From an uncultured Stenotrophomonas sp. (GTDB lineage Bacteria > Pseudomonadota > Gammaproteobacteria > Xanthomonadales > Xanthomonadaceae): a stretch of DNA of 64,000 nt. The stretch lies in NCBI GenBank assembly GCA_913775725.1, contig CAJYNG010000008.1, positions 372,001-436,000 on the forward strand, in the 5' to 3' direction. Positions 8,399-17,423 of this stretch are shown piece after piece. Below the pieces are notes generated by a model. The model saw only the letters and a program-made list of their open reading frames with translations, was not told the origin of the DNA and did not search any database. A program made the translations under genes and the position numbers. Each line of letters begins with the position of its first letter. The first letter of the stretch is position 1.

Positions 8399-9016
8399 TC
8401 ACGGGCGGTCCTGCACGACCAGGCCCAGTACGTTGGCCGTGTCGTTGCCGTTGCCCGCGATCTGATTGAGTTGCAGGACCCCGTCGAATCCCCGCAGTGC
8501 GGTGCTGGCTACACCGGCGCTGCGGGTGCCCGTCGCGACGCCGCGACCGGTGTCGTCCCGCCCCCCTGCCAACGCGGAACCCTCGGCGGCCAAGGCCGTA
8601 TCATCGGTTTCGCGTATGCCCTGTCGGGCCAGCCTCGCGCTGACGACGTTGAGCGTCGTGTTGGCGATGCCGCTGGCCTGGTTGATGGATGCGATGCCAC
8701 TGGCGCCGGCCAGTGCGTCACCGCTGATGAACGCAGTGGCCTGCGGCGGCCCGGACAGCACGCGGTTTCCCTGCTGCAGTTGCCGCGTGTTGATTGCCAC
8801 GTCGGCGCGATCGCCGTTGGCGATGCCCCGCAGGTTGGCCTGCACATTGAGATCGCCGGCGGCCTGGTTCACGGCGATGGCGCCATTCGCCCCGACCAGT
8901 GCGTGGCCGCCGATGCGGGCCACGTCGAGATAGGCAAGCATGCCGCTGTAGTCATCGGCCCGGGTTGCCCAGGGCGCGGCGGCGAGCAGCAGGAGCAACC
9001 CGTGCAGGGCCTTCAT
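8399..9016 (-). CDS. fapB: FapB-like amyloid nucleator/minor subunit
   Basis: A 205-residue secreted protein with a signal peptide ending near residue 20 (TRADD). It carries three weaker copies of the amyloid repeat: GGHALVGANGAIAVNQAAGD at ~36-60, SGDALAGASGIASINQASG at ~98-122, and FDGVLQLNQIAGNGNDTANV near the C-terminus. In Pseudomonas FapB nucleates FapC polymerisation. Its start overlaps the fapA stop by 4 bp (ATGA), so the two are translationally coupled. Confidence 0.85.
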   Translation of the reverse strand: MKALHGLLLLLAAAPWATRADDYSGMLAYLDVARIGGHALVGANGAIAVNQAAGDLNVQANLRGIANGDRADVAINTRQLQQGNRVLSGPPQATAFISGDALAGASGIASINQASGIANTTLNVVSARLARQGIRETDDTALAAEGSALAGGRDDTGRGVATGTRSAGVASTALRGFDGVLQLNQIAGNGNDTANVLGLVVQDRP

Positions 9017-9543
9017 TTTCCACCTGCCGGGGCCGTGCCCTGCAGGGGGAACTGGGCCAGTGCGCCGCGCACGGTATCGGCGATACCGCGGGTGCTGCTG
9101 CCGACAGCACCGAGCGGACCACTCATGGCGCCCCCCAGGTTGCTGCCGACCATGCCATCACCACTGCGGCCAAGCGTGCCGCCCAGGGCCTGCTGGGTGA
9201 CCCGTTCAACGGTGGTACCGCCCGGCGCCGCGATGGACGCTGGCTGGCCGGCACCCATGCCGGCATAGTCCTCATCGCTCAACTCGTCCATGCCGGCCGT
9301 CGTGCCACCGGCGCCCAATGCGGTGGCGATCTCACGCTGTGGCTTCGGGTCGGCAATCAGCGCCATGCCCGGTGGTGCCATGCGATAGGCAGGCCGCGCG
9401 GATACGTCCCGCAACAGGACGATTTCGCCCGGCTGTGCCTTCACGCCCTGGCGGGCGCCCGATGCGGACGCGACGGTGCCAACCGACAGTAGGGCGATTG
9501 CCAGTGCTGCGGCCAGGCCGCGAATCAGGGTGATGCCGTCCAT
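9013..9543 (-). CDS. fapA: FapA-like periplasmic amyloid chaperone
   Basis: A 176-residue protein with a signal peptide (MDGITLIRGL...VASAS). A conserved block (PGEIVLLRDVSARPAYRM...ALIADPKP) is followed by an ELSDEDYA motif and a low-complexity Gly/Ser region. FapA is a chaperone that holds FapC soluble in the periplasm. It is the first gene of the operon. GGGAG seven bases upstream supports the ATG at 9543; an in-frame start at 9576 would lie upstream of the likely transcription start. Confidence 0.75.
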   Translation of the reverse strand: MDGITLIRGLAAALAIALLSVGTVASASGARQGVKAQPGEIVLLRDVSARPAYRMAPPGMALIADPKPQREIATALGAGGTTAGMDELSDEDYAGMGAGQPASIAAPGGTTVERVTQQALGGTLGRSGDGMVGSNLGGAMSGPLGAVGSSTRGIADTVRGALAQFPLQGTAPAGGK

Positions 9544-9576
9544 GCCGATCTCCCGCGATGGGTGCGGCGGAACCAC

Positions 9577-9591
9577 GCATCAACCGTGCCA
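9577..9591 (-). promoter_or_regulatory. Sigma-54 (-24/-12) promoter of the fap operon
   Basis: On the minus strand the sequence reads TGGCACGGTTGATGC. The invariant GG and GC are separated by exactly ten bases and the -24 element TGGCACG is a perfect match. Transcription would start near 9565, about 22 bases before the fapA ATG. A sigma-54 activator gene is transcribed divergently next door. About 350 bp to position 9939 hold no gene and presumably carry the activator sites. Confidence 0.8.
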
Positions 9592-9939
9592 ACCTCGAAG
9601 TGCTCACCCGCCAACGATGGGACTGTGCAGTACCTGACCGGGCTGCTGCCGCGCTGTTACAGGCACGTCGCGGAATTATTGGGATTTCGAAGCCCCAGGC
9701 ACCGCAGGGCAAGGGCGGCCGGCAACTGTCGCATGGGTGTTACAGGCGGCGTCGCCGTCTGCAACGGTGCCGGTTCAGCCACGAATTTCTTGACGCATTG
9801 CTCATTGCGCCGCCGTTTAGGGAAGCGCTAGGATCCGCCCAACAAAGGCCGCCCCGGTGGCCGTAGAGGTCCCGGCGGGGGGCGGCACGCCGGCGATTGC
9901 CTGACAGTCCGCCGACGGTGTCCGGATGCTGGGGGAAGC

Positions 9940-11295
9940 ATGGCAGCGGTCCCGGAGGCTTCTACGTCACGTTGCGTGCTCTGGTTTGGCGAGCCGTTGG
10001 CGAACGAGCGCAGTGCGCTGGCGGCAGCGGGCTGGTACGTCCGCAGCATCCATCCCGATCCCGCCATGGCGATAGGCCTGCGTGGGCGCGATCGATTGCT
10101 CGCCGTACTTGATCTGCGCCATCTGGATTCAACGGCATTGCAGCTGCTCACCTCCTGGATGGAGCAGCATCTGCATCTACCCTGGTTGGCGGTGCTTCCA
10201 CCCGGTGCCGGCGTTGTACCTCCGGTATGGTTGCCGCTGCTGGCGCGCTGCCAGGGGAGGTTCACCCTGCCGTTCGGGCTGCAGGAGCTGGTCTGCGCGA
10301 TGCGCCAGCAGTTCGATGCGGATGATCCGTCGATCGATGAGGCCTGTGGTGGGCAGGGACCACAGACCCTGATTGGAGAAAGTCCCGCGCTGCATGCGGT
10401 GCGTACCGTGCTGCACAAGTTCGCGCCGGTGGAACTGCCGGTGCTGGTCACCGGCGAAACCGGCACCGGCAAGGAGTTGGCGGCGCACGCGCTGCATGCG
10501 CTGTCGGGACGCGCGGGCAAGCCGTTCATCGCGGTCAACTGCGGGGCCATTCCGGCCAACCTGGTGCAGTCCGAGCTGTTCGGCCACGAACGTGGCTCTT
10601 TCACCGGCGCCGACAAGCGGCAGATCGGCGTGTTCGAATCGGCCCATGGCGGCACGGTGTTTCTTGATGAGGTGGGCGATCTGCCGGCAGAGGCACAGAC
10701 CAGCCTGCTGCGCGTGCTGCAGGAGGGAACCTTCGAGCGCGTGGGCAGCAGCCAGCCGCTGCGCGCAGATGTGCGGGTACTTGCCGCGACCCACGTCGAA
10801 CTGGAACACGCGGTGGCGCGGGGGCGGTTCCGCAGCGATCTCTACTACCGCCTGAACGTGCTGCGCCTGCTGATGCCACCGCTGCGCGAGCGCGGTGCCG
10901 ACGTGCAGCTGCTGGCCGAGCACTTCCTGCGCTGCTTCCGGTTGCGCCACAGCGTGCGTGCGCGTGGTTTCTCGCCAATGGCGCTGCAGGCGATGCGGTG
11001 TTATGGTTGGCCCGGCAATGTTCGCGAGCTGCTCAATCGGGTACAACGGGCGGCGATCATGGCCGAAGGCGAACTGATCAGCGAGCGCGACCTCGAGCTG
11101 GGGGAGCCGGTACGGGCGCTGCCCAGCGCCATGCTGCACGATGCCCGCGGCCAGGCCGAGCGCGATGTGCTGCTGCAGGCCCTGCGCCAGACCGGCTACA
11201 ACGTCTCCGAGTGCGCGCGGCAGATGCAGATCTCGCGGGTGACGGTGTATCGGCTGTGCCGCAAGCACCGCCTGGAGCTACCGGCGCAGCGTTGA
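9940..11295 (+). CDS. Sigma-54-dependent transcriptional activator (VpsR/Fis type)
   Basis: A 451-residue enhancer-binding protein. The N-terminal ~135 residues resemble a degenerate receiver as in VpsR/FleQ-like activators. The AAA+ domain spans ~140-370, with Walker A GETGTGKE, the sigma-54 contact loop GSFTGA (Ser replaces the usual Ala), Walker B GGTVFLDEVGD and the arginine-finger region. The C-terminal Fis-type helix-turn-helix (NVSECARQMQISRVTVYRLCRKH) is at ~410-440. Because it is divergent from the fap operon and its sigma-54 promoter, it is the likely fap activator and may also serve the reb genes. Whether it senses c-di-GMP, as VpsR and FleQ do, is open. Confidence 0.88.
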   Translation: MAAVPEASTSRCVLWFGEPLANERSALAAAGWYVRSIHPDPAMAIGLRGRDRLLAVLDLRHLDSTALQLLTSWMEQHLHLPWLAVLPPGAGVVPPVWLPLLARCQGRFTLPFGLQELVCAMRQQFDADDPSIDEACGGQGPQTLIGESPALHAVRTVLHKFAPVELPVLVTGETGTGKELAAHALHALSGRAGKPFIAVNCGAIPANLVQSELFGHERGSFTGADKRQIGVFESAHGGTVFLDEVGDLPAEAQTSLLRVLQEGTFERVGSSQPLRADVRVLAATHVELEHAVARGRFRSDLYYRLNVLRLLMPPLRERGADVQLLAEHFLRCFRLRHSVRARGFSPMALQAMRCYGWPGNVRELLNRVQRAAIMAEGELISERDLELGEPVRALPSAMLHDARGQAERDVLLQALRQTGYNVSECARQMQISRVTVYRLCRKHRLELPAQR

Positions 11296-11366
11296 GCCGG
11301 CTTGACGGGGCGGGGCGCTCCGCCCACCCTTCGGTCAACGCCCCCCCGTGTTGCCACGCACGCGAA

Positions 11367-11828
11367 ATGAACCAGAGCCCCGAACTGCTGCGACGCCTGC
11401 TGCGTGCCAAGGACCGGATGGATCGGGCCAGCCACGAAGAGTGGCCGGTCGCGCGCCTGGCCGAGGTCAGTGCGGTGTCGCCGGCGCATTTCGCGCGCTC
11501 GTTCAAGCATGCGTTCGGGCTGCCGCCGCACCGCTATCTTCTCAGCCGGCGCATCGAACGGGCGGTGGCGCTGCTGCGTGATACCGATCTGGCGGTAACC
11601 GAAATCGCCGCGCAGACCGGATGGCGCAGCCTGGGCACCTTTGGCCGCATCTTCCGTGACATCACCGGTGACAGCCCGGGCAATGTGCGCGAGCGTGAGC
11701 GTGCTGGCCAGGCGGCCTCGGCCAGTGTGCCGGAATGCCACGCACGCGCCGCGCAGCGCCCGGACCTGAAGATCGCAGTTCTGGAGAAGCGCCGCCGTGA
11801 GGCGGTTGCTAACGTGGACCCCACCTGA
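11367..11828 (+). CDS. AraC-family regulator, DNA-binding domain only
   Basis: A 153-residue protein that is almost entirely an AraC/XylS double helix-turn-helix (about 25-110: VARLAEVSAVSPAHFARSFK and VTEIAAQTGWRSLGTFGRIF). There is no sensor domain. The ATG at 11367 is chosen because it begins the conserved part; the reading frame is open further upstream into the preceding gene. It lies ten bases before the VOC gene, whose expression it may control. Confidence 0.82.
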   Translation: MNQSPELLRRLLRAKDRMDRASHEEWPVARLAEVSAVSPAHFARSFKHAFGLPPHRYLLSRRIERAVALLRDTDLAVTEIAAQTGWRSLGTFGRIFRDITGDSPGNVRERERAGQAASASVPECHARAAQRPDLKIAVLEKRRREAVANVDPT

Positions 11829-11838
11829 GGGAGGTCCC

Positions 11839-12264
11839 ATGACGAATTCTGTGAATACGGTCGGCCTGTATGTGCGCGACCAGGATGAGGCGCTGGCGTT
11901 CTACGTCGGCAAGCTCGGTTTCGAAGTGCATACCGACGTGCGCAATGGCAACTACCGCTGGCTGACGGTACGCAGCCCGGGCCAGGACGGTTTCCAGCTG
12001 GGCCTGTTCGTGCCGGGTCCGCCCACCCACGATGCGGCCACCGCGCTTTCGCTGCAGCAGCTGGTGGCCAAAGGCGCAATGCCGCCCCTGGTGCTGGCTG
12101 TGGATGACTGCCAGGCGCGTTACACGCAGTGGTTGGCACAGGGCGTGGAATTCACCCAGGAGCCGATCGAGCGTTTCGGTGCGATCGATGCCGGATTCCG
12201 CGATCCATCGGGCAATGGCTGGAAGATGATCGAAGCCCGTTCCGAGGCGAGGCGCCGGCAATGA
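11839..12264 (+). CDS. VOC-family (glyoxalase/dioxygenase fold) protein
   Basis: A 141-residue single-domain VOC protein with two beta-alpha-beta-beta-beta halves: VGLYVRDQDEALAFYVGKLGF at the start, FRDPSGNGWKMIE at the end. Such proteins isomerise glyoxals, cleave rings or bind drugs; the substrate is unknown. A strong GGGAGG precedes the ATG at 11839. Its stop overlaps the next start (ATGA). The AraC-VOC pairing is common in Xanthomonadaceae. Confidence 0.85.
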   Translation: MTNSVNTVGLYVRDQDEALAFYVGKLGFEVHTDVRNGNYRWLTVRSPGQDGFQLGLFVPGPPTHDAATALSLQQLVAKGAMPPLVLAVDDCQARYTQWLAQGVEFTQEPIERFGAIDAGFRDPSGNGWKMIEARSEARRRQ

Positions 12265-12491
12265 GCCGCGGTGGCTGGGCACGGCCCGTGCATCGTTGGA
12301 CCTCGATCGTGTTCACCCTGTCCGTGATCGCCAACTTCGTGGCGCGTGGGCTGGGGCAGGGCGAGCCGGTGGCGTGGATCACCTATTCGCCGCTGCCGCC
12401 GTTGTTCCTGCAGCTGTTCACCGGCCTGTACCTGTTTGCGCTGCACTACGCCGGAAAGCGCCGCAGCGCCGCACTGGGCGCTGCGGGCTGA
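12261..12491 (+). CDS. Small two-helix membrane protein
   Basis: A 76-residue protein with two predicted membrane helices (about 15-30, TSIVFTLSVIANFVA, and 44-63, PLPPLFLQLFTGLYLFALHY) and a basic C-terminus. It overlaps the VOC gene by 4 bp and is translationally coupled to it. I recognise no specific family and assign no function. Confidence 0.7.
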   Translation: MSRGGWARPVHRWTSIVFTLSVIANFVARGLGQGEPVAWITYSPLPPLFLQLFTGLYLFALHYAGKRRSAALGAAG

Positions 12492-12498
12492 GGCCGCA

Positions 12499-13194
12499 TC
12501 AGGCGGCCGCGTCGGCAGCGTACGTAGCAAGCAATGCCGGCAGCTGGTCCATGCGCTGGAAGATCACCTTCGCACCCGCAGCACGCAGGGCCTCTGGCGT
12601 GCTGTGGTGCGGGCCACCCTCGCTGAAGCCGAACACGGTCGCGCCTGCCGCCACACCGGCGGTCGCACCGGTCACGGTGTCTTCAATGACCGCGCAGCGC
12701 TTCGGATCCACTCCCAGCGCGGCGGCGGCCGCCAGATACACGTCAGGGTGCGGCTTGGTGTTCGGCATGTCCTGGCCGCTGTAGACGTGCTCGCCGAAGG
12801 CATCGTGGATGCCGACCTTGCCCAGCTGCAGCTTCACCTTTAGCAGATCGGCGCCGGAGGCGCAGGCGATCCGCCCACCGGTGGCCGCAGCGATCACACG
12901 CACGGCCTCGGGTGCCCCCTGGATCGCTTCAAGGTCACGTTCCAGTGCCCGGTTGCGCTGCTGGCGGAACTCTTCAAGCCATTCCTCGGTGAACGGCTTG
13001 CCGGTGCGCTCTGCGATCAGCGCGGCCAGATGGGCCACGGATTGGCCCAGGAAGACCTCCCCCGCCTGCACAGGGGTCAGCGGCCAGCCGCGTGCGGTCA
13101 GCATTTCCGAGAGTACACGGGCGACCAGTGGCTCGGAATCGACGAGTACGCCGTCGCAGTCGAACAGCACGGCATCAAACGGGAAACGGGACAT
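12499..13194 (-). CDS. HAD-superfamily phosphatase (phosphoglycolate/sugar-phosphate type)
   Basis: A 231-residue HAD hydrolase. Motif I FDCDGVLVDSE (residues ~10-20) has the nucleophile and acid-base Asp pair; motif II CASG is near 112, the Lys of motif III at ~150, and motif IV IEDTVTG near 167. The helical cap lies between motifs I and II, as in GS-like phosphoglycolate and sugar-phosphate phosphatases (YieH/beta-phosphoglucomutase group). It converges with the upstream operon, seven bases away. Confidence 0.88.
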   Translation of the reverse strand: MSRFPFDAVLFDCDGVLVDSEPLVARVLSEMLTARGWPLTPVQAGEVFLGQSVAHLAALIAERTGKPFTEEWLEEFRQQRNRALERDLEAIQGAPEAVRVIAAATGGRIACASGADLLKVKLQLGKVGIHDAFGEHVYSGQDMPNTKPHPDVYLAAAAALGVDPKRCAVIEDTVTGATAGVAAGATVFGFSEGGPHHSTPEALRAAGAKVIFQRMDQLPALLATYAADAAA

Positions 13195-13257
13195 CTACAG
13201 CTCCAGGGGGCAATGCGGTGGTGCAATTGCCCGCCATTTTCCCACAGCCATCCTTGC

Positions 13258-13280
13258 GTGGCACCCGGACCGGGTGCCAC
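13258..13280 (-). terminator. Strong hairpin, probable terminator of the nuclease gene
   Basis: Perfect inverted repeat GTGGCACCC-GGACC-GGGTGCCAC, 20 bases after the stop of the nuclease gene on the minus strand. There is no clear T-run, so it may be a repeat-type palindrome that blocks decay instead. Confidence 0.55.
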
Positions 13281-13299
13281 CCATTCCCGGCAGGCCGGG

Positions 13300-14040
13300 T
13301 CAGCCCAGGTCACATCCGGCTGGCTGCGGCCAGGTGCTGGCGGGCAGCATGTTCTTCAGCGAGGCCGGTGCGTTGATGGCCACATAGCTGGCGCCCAGCA
13401 GCTCCTCCAGATCGGCGATGGTCACCAGGTAGCTGTCCAGGCTGCCCAGGTTCGCTTCGTTGGGGATGATCCAGCTGATCGCCTTGGCCGTGCCGGTGTT
13501 CGGGTCGCGGGTGATGATCGTTTTCCAGAAGAACTCCGGCGTCGGGATGCCGTGGCTGGAAAGGAAGTAGTCGTTGGAGGCGTCGCCGTAGACCACACCA
13601 CCATAGACATCCACCGGCGCGATGTCGCGGTAGCACTCGGCCACGTTCTCGGCCTTCACCCAGATGCCCTGGTTGAAGCTGGAGACCTGCGGAACGATGT
13701 TGGTCATGTAGTTGGCGCGGCGGATGTAGGTCGCGTTGTAATCCATGTGATTGGAGGTCACCAGATGGCCACGGTCATAGCCGGACTTGATGCTGGCGTA
13801 GGAGGCGGTGCTGTTCTGCCCGAGGCAGCCGGCCGGCAGGTCCGGGTCCTTGTAGAAGCTGGACGGCCGCGCGGCCGAACCAGTGTCTGCCGTCAGGGTG
13901 TATTCGTAGCGGGTGGCGCTGTGGATGCTGCAGTCGTAGGTGAGCACGAAGCCGCCCTTGTTGAGGGTGACGACCTGGGCCTGGGCAGCGCCGGCGAAGG
14001 CACTGAGGACGAACGCGAAGAAGAAGCTTGCAAGGCGCAT
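13300..14040 (-). CDS. Secreted DNA/RNA non-specific endonuclease
   Basis: A 246-residue protein with a signal peptide (MRLASFFFAFVLSAFAGAAQAQ). The NUC/beta-beta-alpha-metal domain has the DRGHL motif (YDRGHLVTSNHMDYN, ~90-105) with the catalytic His, and a downstream Asn (SSFNQGIW) for Mg2+ binding. It degrades extracellular DNA and RNA in the family of Serratia nuclease. The ATG at 14040 is preferred because the signal peptide begins there. The 292 bp upstream hold no gene; only GC-rich inverted repeats are seen. Confidence 0.9.
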   Translation of the reverse strand: MRLASFFFAFVLSAFAGAAQAQVVTLNKGGFVLTYDCSIHSATRYEYTLTADTGSAARPSSFYKDPDLPAGCLGQNSTASYASIKSGYDRGHLVTSNHMDYNATYIRRANYMTNIVPQVSSFNQGIWVKAENVAECYRDIAPVDVYGGVVYGDASNDYFLSSHGIPTPEFFWKTIITRDPNTGTAKAISWIIPNEANLGSLDSYLVTIADLEELLGASYVAINAPASLKNMLPASTWPQPAGCDLG

Positions 14041-14332
14041 TGCGGTTCTCCAGCAGAAGTTCAGGGCGCAGCCGTCCGCCACGACCAGGCCGAGGCGAAG
14101 TCATGGGAGGGCGTTGCGGAGACGGGTGCTACGGATTGCGGTGGGACGTGACCGCACGGGTGGGGCCATGCAGGCCCTGCGGTGTCGTAAGCGTCACAAG
14201 CTGTCGCCTTTCGGTCAACGACGAAAAGACGAAGCTGTGACAGCCCGCAAGCACTGGTGACGTGTCAGATCACGCGGCACGTGGGTGACACGCGCGCGTG
14301 CTAGGGCGGGGTGGTCCCCTTCGCCACCAGGC

Positions 14333-15637
14333 TCAGGGCTGTGCCCGCAACACGTAGTCGCCGCGGCGCACTCCAGGTACCAGCGACCATCCTGGCGCCA
14401 GGCTCAGCGCCCATCCGTGCCCCTGCAGGGGCAGTTCGCCCGATGCAGGCGCCTGCACGAACACGGCCTTCCAGTCGTTCTGTAGCAACGCTCCGTCGGT
14501 GACCGTCAACGTTCCCCATACGTCGCTCAGCTGCATCGTGGGATACACCGTGCCGCTGCCGGGCAGCGGCTGCATGTTGCCTGGGTCGAACTGGATGCGC
14601 ATGCTGCGAAGATCCAGCCGCAGTACCGGGCCGGTTACAAAGCGGGCCCGGTTTCGTTCAAGCTGCGCAAGGCGCTGCTGTTCGCGCTGTACTTCCGTTT
14701 CGCGCAGCGCAGGCCCGTCATAACGCGCTGCCGTGGTGAGCAGTGCAGCTTCGTCGGTGAGTGGAGTGGTGTGCGTGCGCTCTGCCAGAAGTGAACCGAG
14801 ATCCTGGGCGGGGTGGACAAGATGGCGATGCCATCCGGGCGCAACCTGGTCCAGCAGCAGGCCATAGGCCGGGCCGGTCGCGTAGGCGAACGAACGGACG
14901 AAGCTGCGATCACCCACATGGGCGCGAAGGTCATGAAGTGCAGCTTCGATGCGCGCAGCGTGGGTTGGATTGCCGACGAGAACGCCGGTGTACTCGGCCA
15001 GGCCTTCGTTCAACTCCAGCGCGGCCTCGTCCCGGGCGGCGGCTGGGAAGCGACGGTAACGCTCAGCACGGAACGCGAGCGCATCGTTCATCGCGTTGCG
15101 CTGTGCGCCGGGGGCGGTTGCGGACAGTGCGGCGGCAAGTGCACGCCATTCCACCTGCAGCCAATAACGCCCTTCGAGCGTGTCGAGGTGCTCATTGCCG
15201 CCCTCCGCTGGCGCTTTGATCGACATTGCGGGTTGCAGGCGATGGAACATCTCGTGGGCCAGCAGCGTGCGTCGCCGGCTTTCGTCCTGTGGCAGCGGCC
15301 AGAGCAGCTGTGTCCAGCGGGTGCCGGACCATTCGACGGCGGTGTTGGCGATGATCGCGTCCGGCGGAAGCTGGCCGACGAAGACCTTTCCACGTGCCTG
15401 CAGGTGGCCCTGTGCATCTGCATGGGATGCCGTGACCCGTCGACTGGTCCGGTCTACCAGCATCATCGGCCCACACAGCGACGCTCCCCAAAGTCGACCG
15501 TTGTCGGCCTGGCACAGCGCTTCCGCTTCTTCGAAAACTGCGCCGGCGGCGACGTCGGACAGCGCGGGTCCGTCCGCAGACGCGGGGCCGACGGCACCCA
15601 GCATCAGAGCGGCAAGTGAGAGGGGCCGGGGCCTCAT
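14333..15637 (-). CDS. Secreted HExxH metallopeptidase-like protein
   Basis: A 434-residue protein with a signal peptide (residues 1-21, ASA-DG). HEMFH near residue 150 matches the HExxH zinc motif, and ELNEGLAEYTGV about 75 residues later supplies a candidate third ligand Glu, as in gluzincins. The C-terminal ~110 residues look like a beta domain. No named family is recognised; the peptidase role is inferred from the two motifs. AAGGA upstream fits the start. Confidence 0.6.
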   Translation of the reverse strand: MRPRPLSLAALMLGAVGPASADGPALSDVAAGAVFEEAEALCQADNGRLWGASLCGPMMLVDRTSRRVTASHADAQGHLQARGKVFVGQLPPDAIIANTAVEWSGTRWTQLLWPLPQDESRRRTLLAHEMFHRLQPAMSIKAPAEGGNEHLDTLEGRYWLQVEWRALAAALSATAPGAQRNAMNDALAFRAERYRRFPAAARDEAALELNEGLAEYTGVLVGNPTHAARIEAALHDLRAHVGDRSFVRSFAYATGPAYGLLLDQVAPGWHRHLVHPAQDLGSLLAERTHTTPLTDEAALLTTAARYDGPALRETEVQREQQRLAQLERNRARFVTGPVLRLDLRSMRIQFDPGNMQPLPGSGTVYPTMQLSDVWGTLTVTDGALLQNDWKAVFVQAPASGELPLQGHGWALSLAPGWSLVPGVRRGDYVLRAQP

Positions 15638-15790
15638 GGTATCCGTCCATCCTTGGGAAGATCCCGTCATAGCATCGATCCAAAGGCTGCGACAATGCAG
15701 CAAACGTCATGCTGCGCCGCAAGGTGCCTGTCACCATTCGCACTGGTACGGTCCGTTCCGTTGCACCACCACCGACGGGGAGAGACCACG

Positions 15791-17365
15791 ATGCGCAAGG
15801 TATTGCTGCTGTTGATCCTGCTGACCGGGCTGGCGCCGACCGCCTGGGCGGCCACGGTCAAGACTACCCATCGCACCATTCCCGGTTGGGATGGAACGCC
15901 TCTCGGGGCCTTCGTCATCGAACCGCAGGACGCGGGCAGCGGGCGGTATCCCTTGCTGGTGATGCCCAGCAGCTGGGCGGTGCCCAGCGTGGAATACGTG
16001 GGTGTGGCGCAGTCGCTGGCCCGGCGTGGCTATGTGGTCATCAGCTACAGCTCGCGTGGTTTCTGGGAATCCGGCGGCAGCATCGACATCGCCGGGCCGG
16101 CCACGGTCGAGGACGTCAGTGCGCTGATTGACTGGGCGCTGGACAACACCCGTGCCGACCCAGCCCGGATCGGCGTTTCGGGCATCTCCTACGGTGCGGG
16201 CACCAGCCTGCTGGCGGCGGCGCGCGATCCGCGCATCAAGGCCGTGGCGGCGCTCAGTGGCTGGGCCGATCTGCAGGCCTCGCTGTACAGCAACGACACC
16301 CCCAGTGCGCAGGGCATCGCGCTGCTGGTGGCGGCCGGCCTGGTGACCGGGCGCCCCGGCGCGGAGCTGGCCACGATCAACCGCAATGTACTGGTCGGCA
16401 ACTACCAGGGCGCGGTGGATTCGCTGTTGCCGGTGGCGGCGCAACGCAGTCCTGCGGCCAGCATTGACGAGATCAACGCCAACCAGCCGGCGGTGTTCCT
16501 GGCCAACGCCTTCAACGACAGCCTGTTCCCGCCCGGCCAGCTGGTTGACTTCTTCAACCGGCTGAAGGGCCCCAAACAGCTCCAGCTGCGCCATGGTGAT
16601 CACGCGCTCAACGAAGCCTTTGGCGCATTGGGTATTCCCAACGAGGTCTACGATTCGGTGGGGGACTGGTTCGACCATTACCTCAAGGGTGAGGCCAATG
16701 GCATCGACCGGCAGCCTGCGGTGCAGCTGAAGTCGCAGAAGGGCAGCTGGAGCACCTACCCGAACTGGCAGGCAACCAATGCCGGCGCCATCAGCTATGC
16801 GCTGACCGCACCCAAAGGCCTGCTGCTGCCGACGGGTGGGCTGGCGGAGAACGGTGGCAGCACCGGCTGGAACTACCGCATCGGCAGTGGCCTGATGACC
16901 GCCGCCAATTCCGGTGTGGCGATGGCCTCAGGTGCACTGCAGATGATCAACCTGCCGCCGGGTGCCTATGTGCCGTTCGTTGGCCGCAGTGCGGCCGGCG
17001 TCTGGCAGGGACCGGTTCAATGGAGCGCGCGGCGCCTGGACGGTGCACCGGAAGTGCGTTTGACGGTTACCCCCAGTCGCGCCAACACCACGCTGTACGC
17101 CTACCTCTATGCGGAAGACGTGCTGGGCAACGGCCAGCTGATCAGCCACAAGCCCTATACGTTGCGGGGTGCCACACCGGGCCAGGCGAAGACCATCGAT
17201 CTGCGACTGGAAGCCAGCAGCTGGAACGTTCCGGCCGGCAGCCGACTGACCCTGGTGGTTGATACGGTGGATCTGCGGTATGCGGGCATCAGCCAATTGG
17301 GCGGCACGGTGACCTTCAGTTCACCGGCCAATGCGCCTTCGGTGCTGAAGCTGCCGCTGCATTGA
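15791..17365 (+). CDS. CocE/NonD-family secreted hydrolase
   Basis: A 524-residue protein with a signal peptide (MRKVLLLLILLTGLAPTAWAA). The alpha/beta-hydrolase core has the nucleophile elbow GISYGAG (~130), an Asp in the NAFNDSLF region and a His in LRHGDHALNE. The C-terminal ~200 residues form the jelly-roll typical of X-Pro dipeptidyl-peptidase/cocaine-esterase (CocE/NonD) proteins. The likely activity is acyl or peptidyl ester/amide hydrolysis in the periplasm or outside. GGGGAGAG precedes the ATG. Confidence 0.85.
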   Translation: MRKVLLLLILLTGLAPTAWAATVKTTHRTIPGWDGTPLGAFVIEPQDAGSGRYPLLVMPSSWAVPSVEYVGVAQSLARRGYVVISYSSRGFWESGGSIDIAGPATVEDVSALIDWALDNTRADPARIGVSGISYGAGTSLLAAARDPRIKAVAALSGWADLQASLYSNDTPSAQGIALLVAAGLVTGRPGAELATINRNVLVGNYQGAVDSLLPVAAQRSPAASIDEINANQPAVFLANAFNDSLFPPGQLVDFFNRLKGPKQLQLRHGDHALNEAFGALGIPNEVYDSVGDWFDHYLKGEANGIDRQPAVQLKSQKGSWSTYPNWQATNAGAISYALTAPKGLLLPTGGLAENGGSTGWNYRIGSGLMTAANSGVAMASGALQMINLPPGAYVPFVGRSAAGVWQGPVQWSARRLDGAPEVRLTVTPSRANTTLYAYLYAEDVLGNGQLISHKPYTLRGATPGQAKTIDLRLEASSWNVPAGSRLTLVVDTVDLRYAGISQLGGTVTFSSPANAPSVLKLPLH

Positions 17366-17378
17366 GGCCTGACACTGG

Positions 17379-17407
17379 CCGTCGCTCGAAGCCAAGTCGA
17401 GCGACGG
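17379..17407. terminator. Bidirectional terminator between convergent genes
   Basis: Perfect 11-bp inverted repeat CCGTCGCTCGA / TCGAGCGACGG with a 7-base loop, followed by TTGCTT. It lies between the convergent CocE-type gene and the small lipoprotein gene. Confidence 0.75.
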
Positions 17408-17423
17408 TTGCTTCCTGGAGGGA

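Noticed and set aside
6808..8469. Open frames opposite fapC
   Set aside because: Two long frames mirror the fapC repeats. The Fap reading has a signal peptide, repeats and operon context; these do not.
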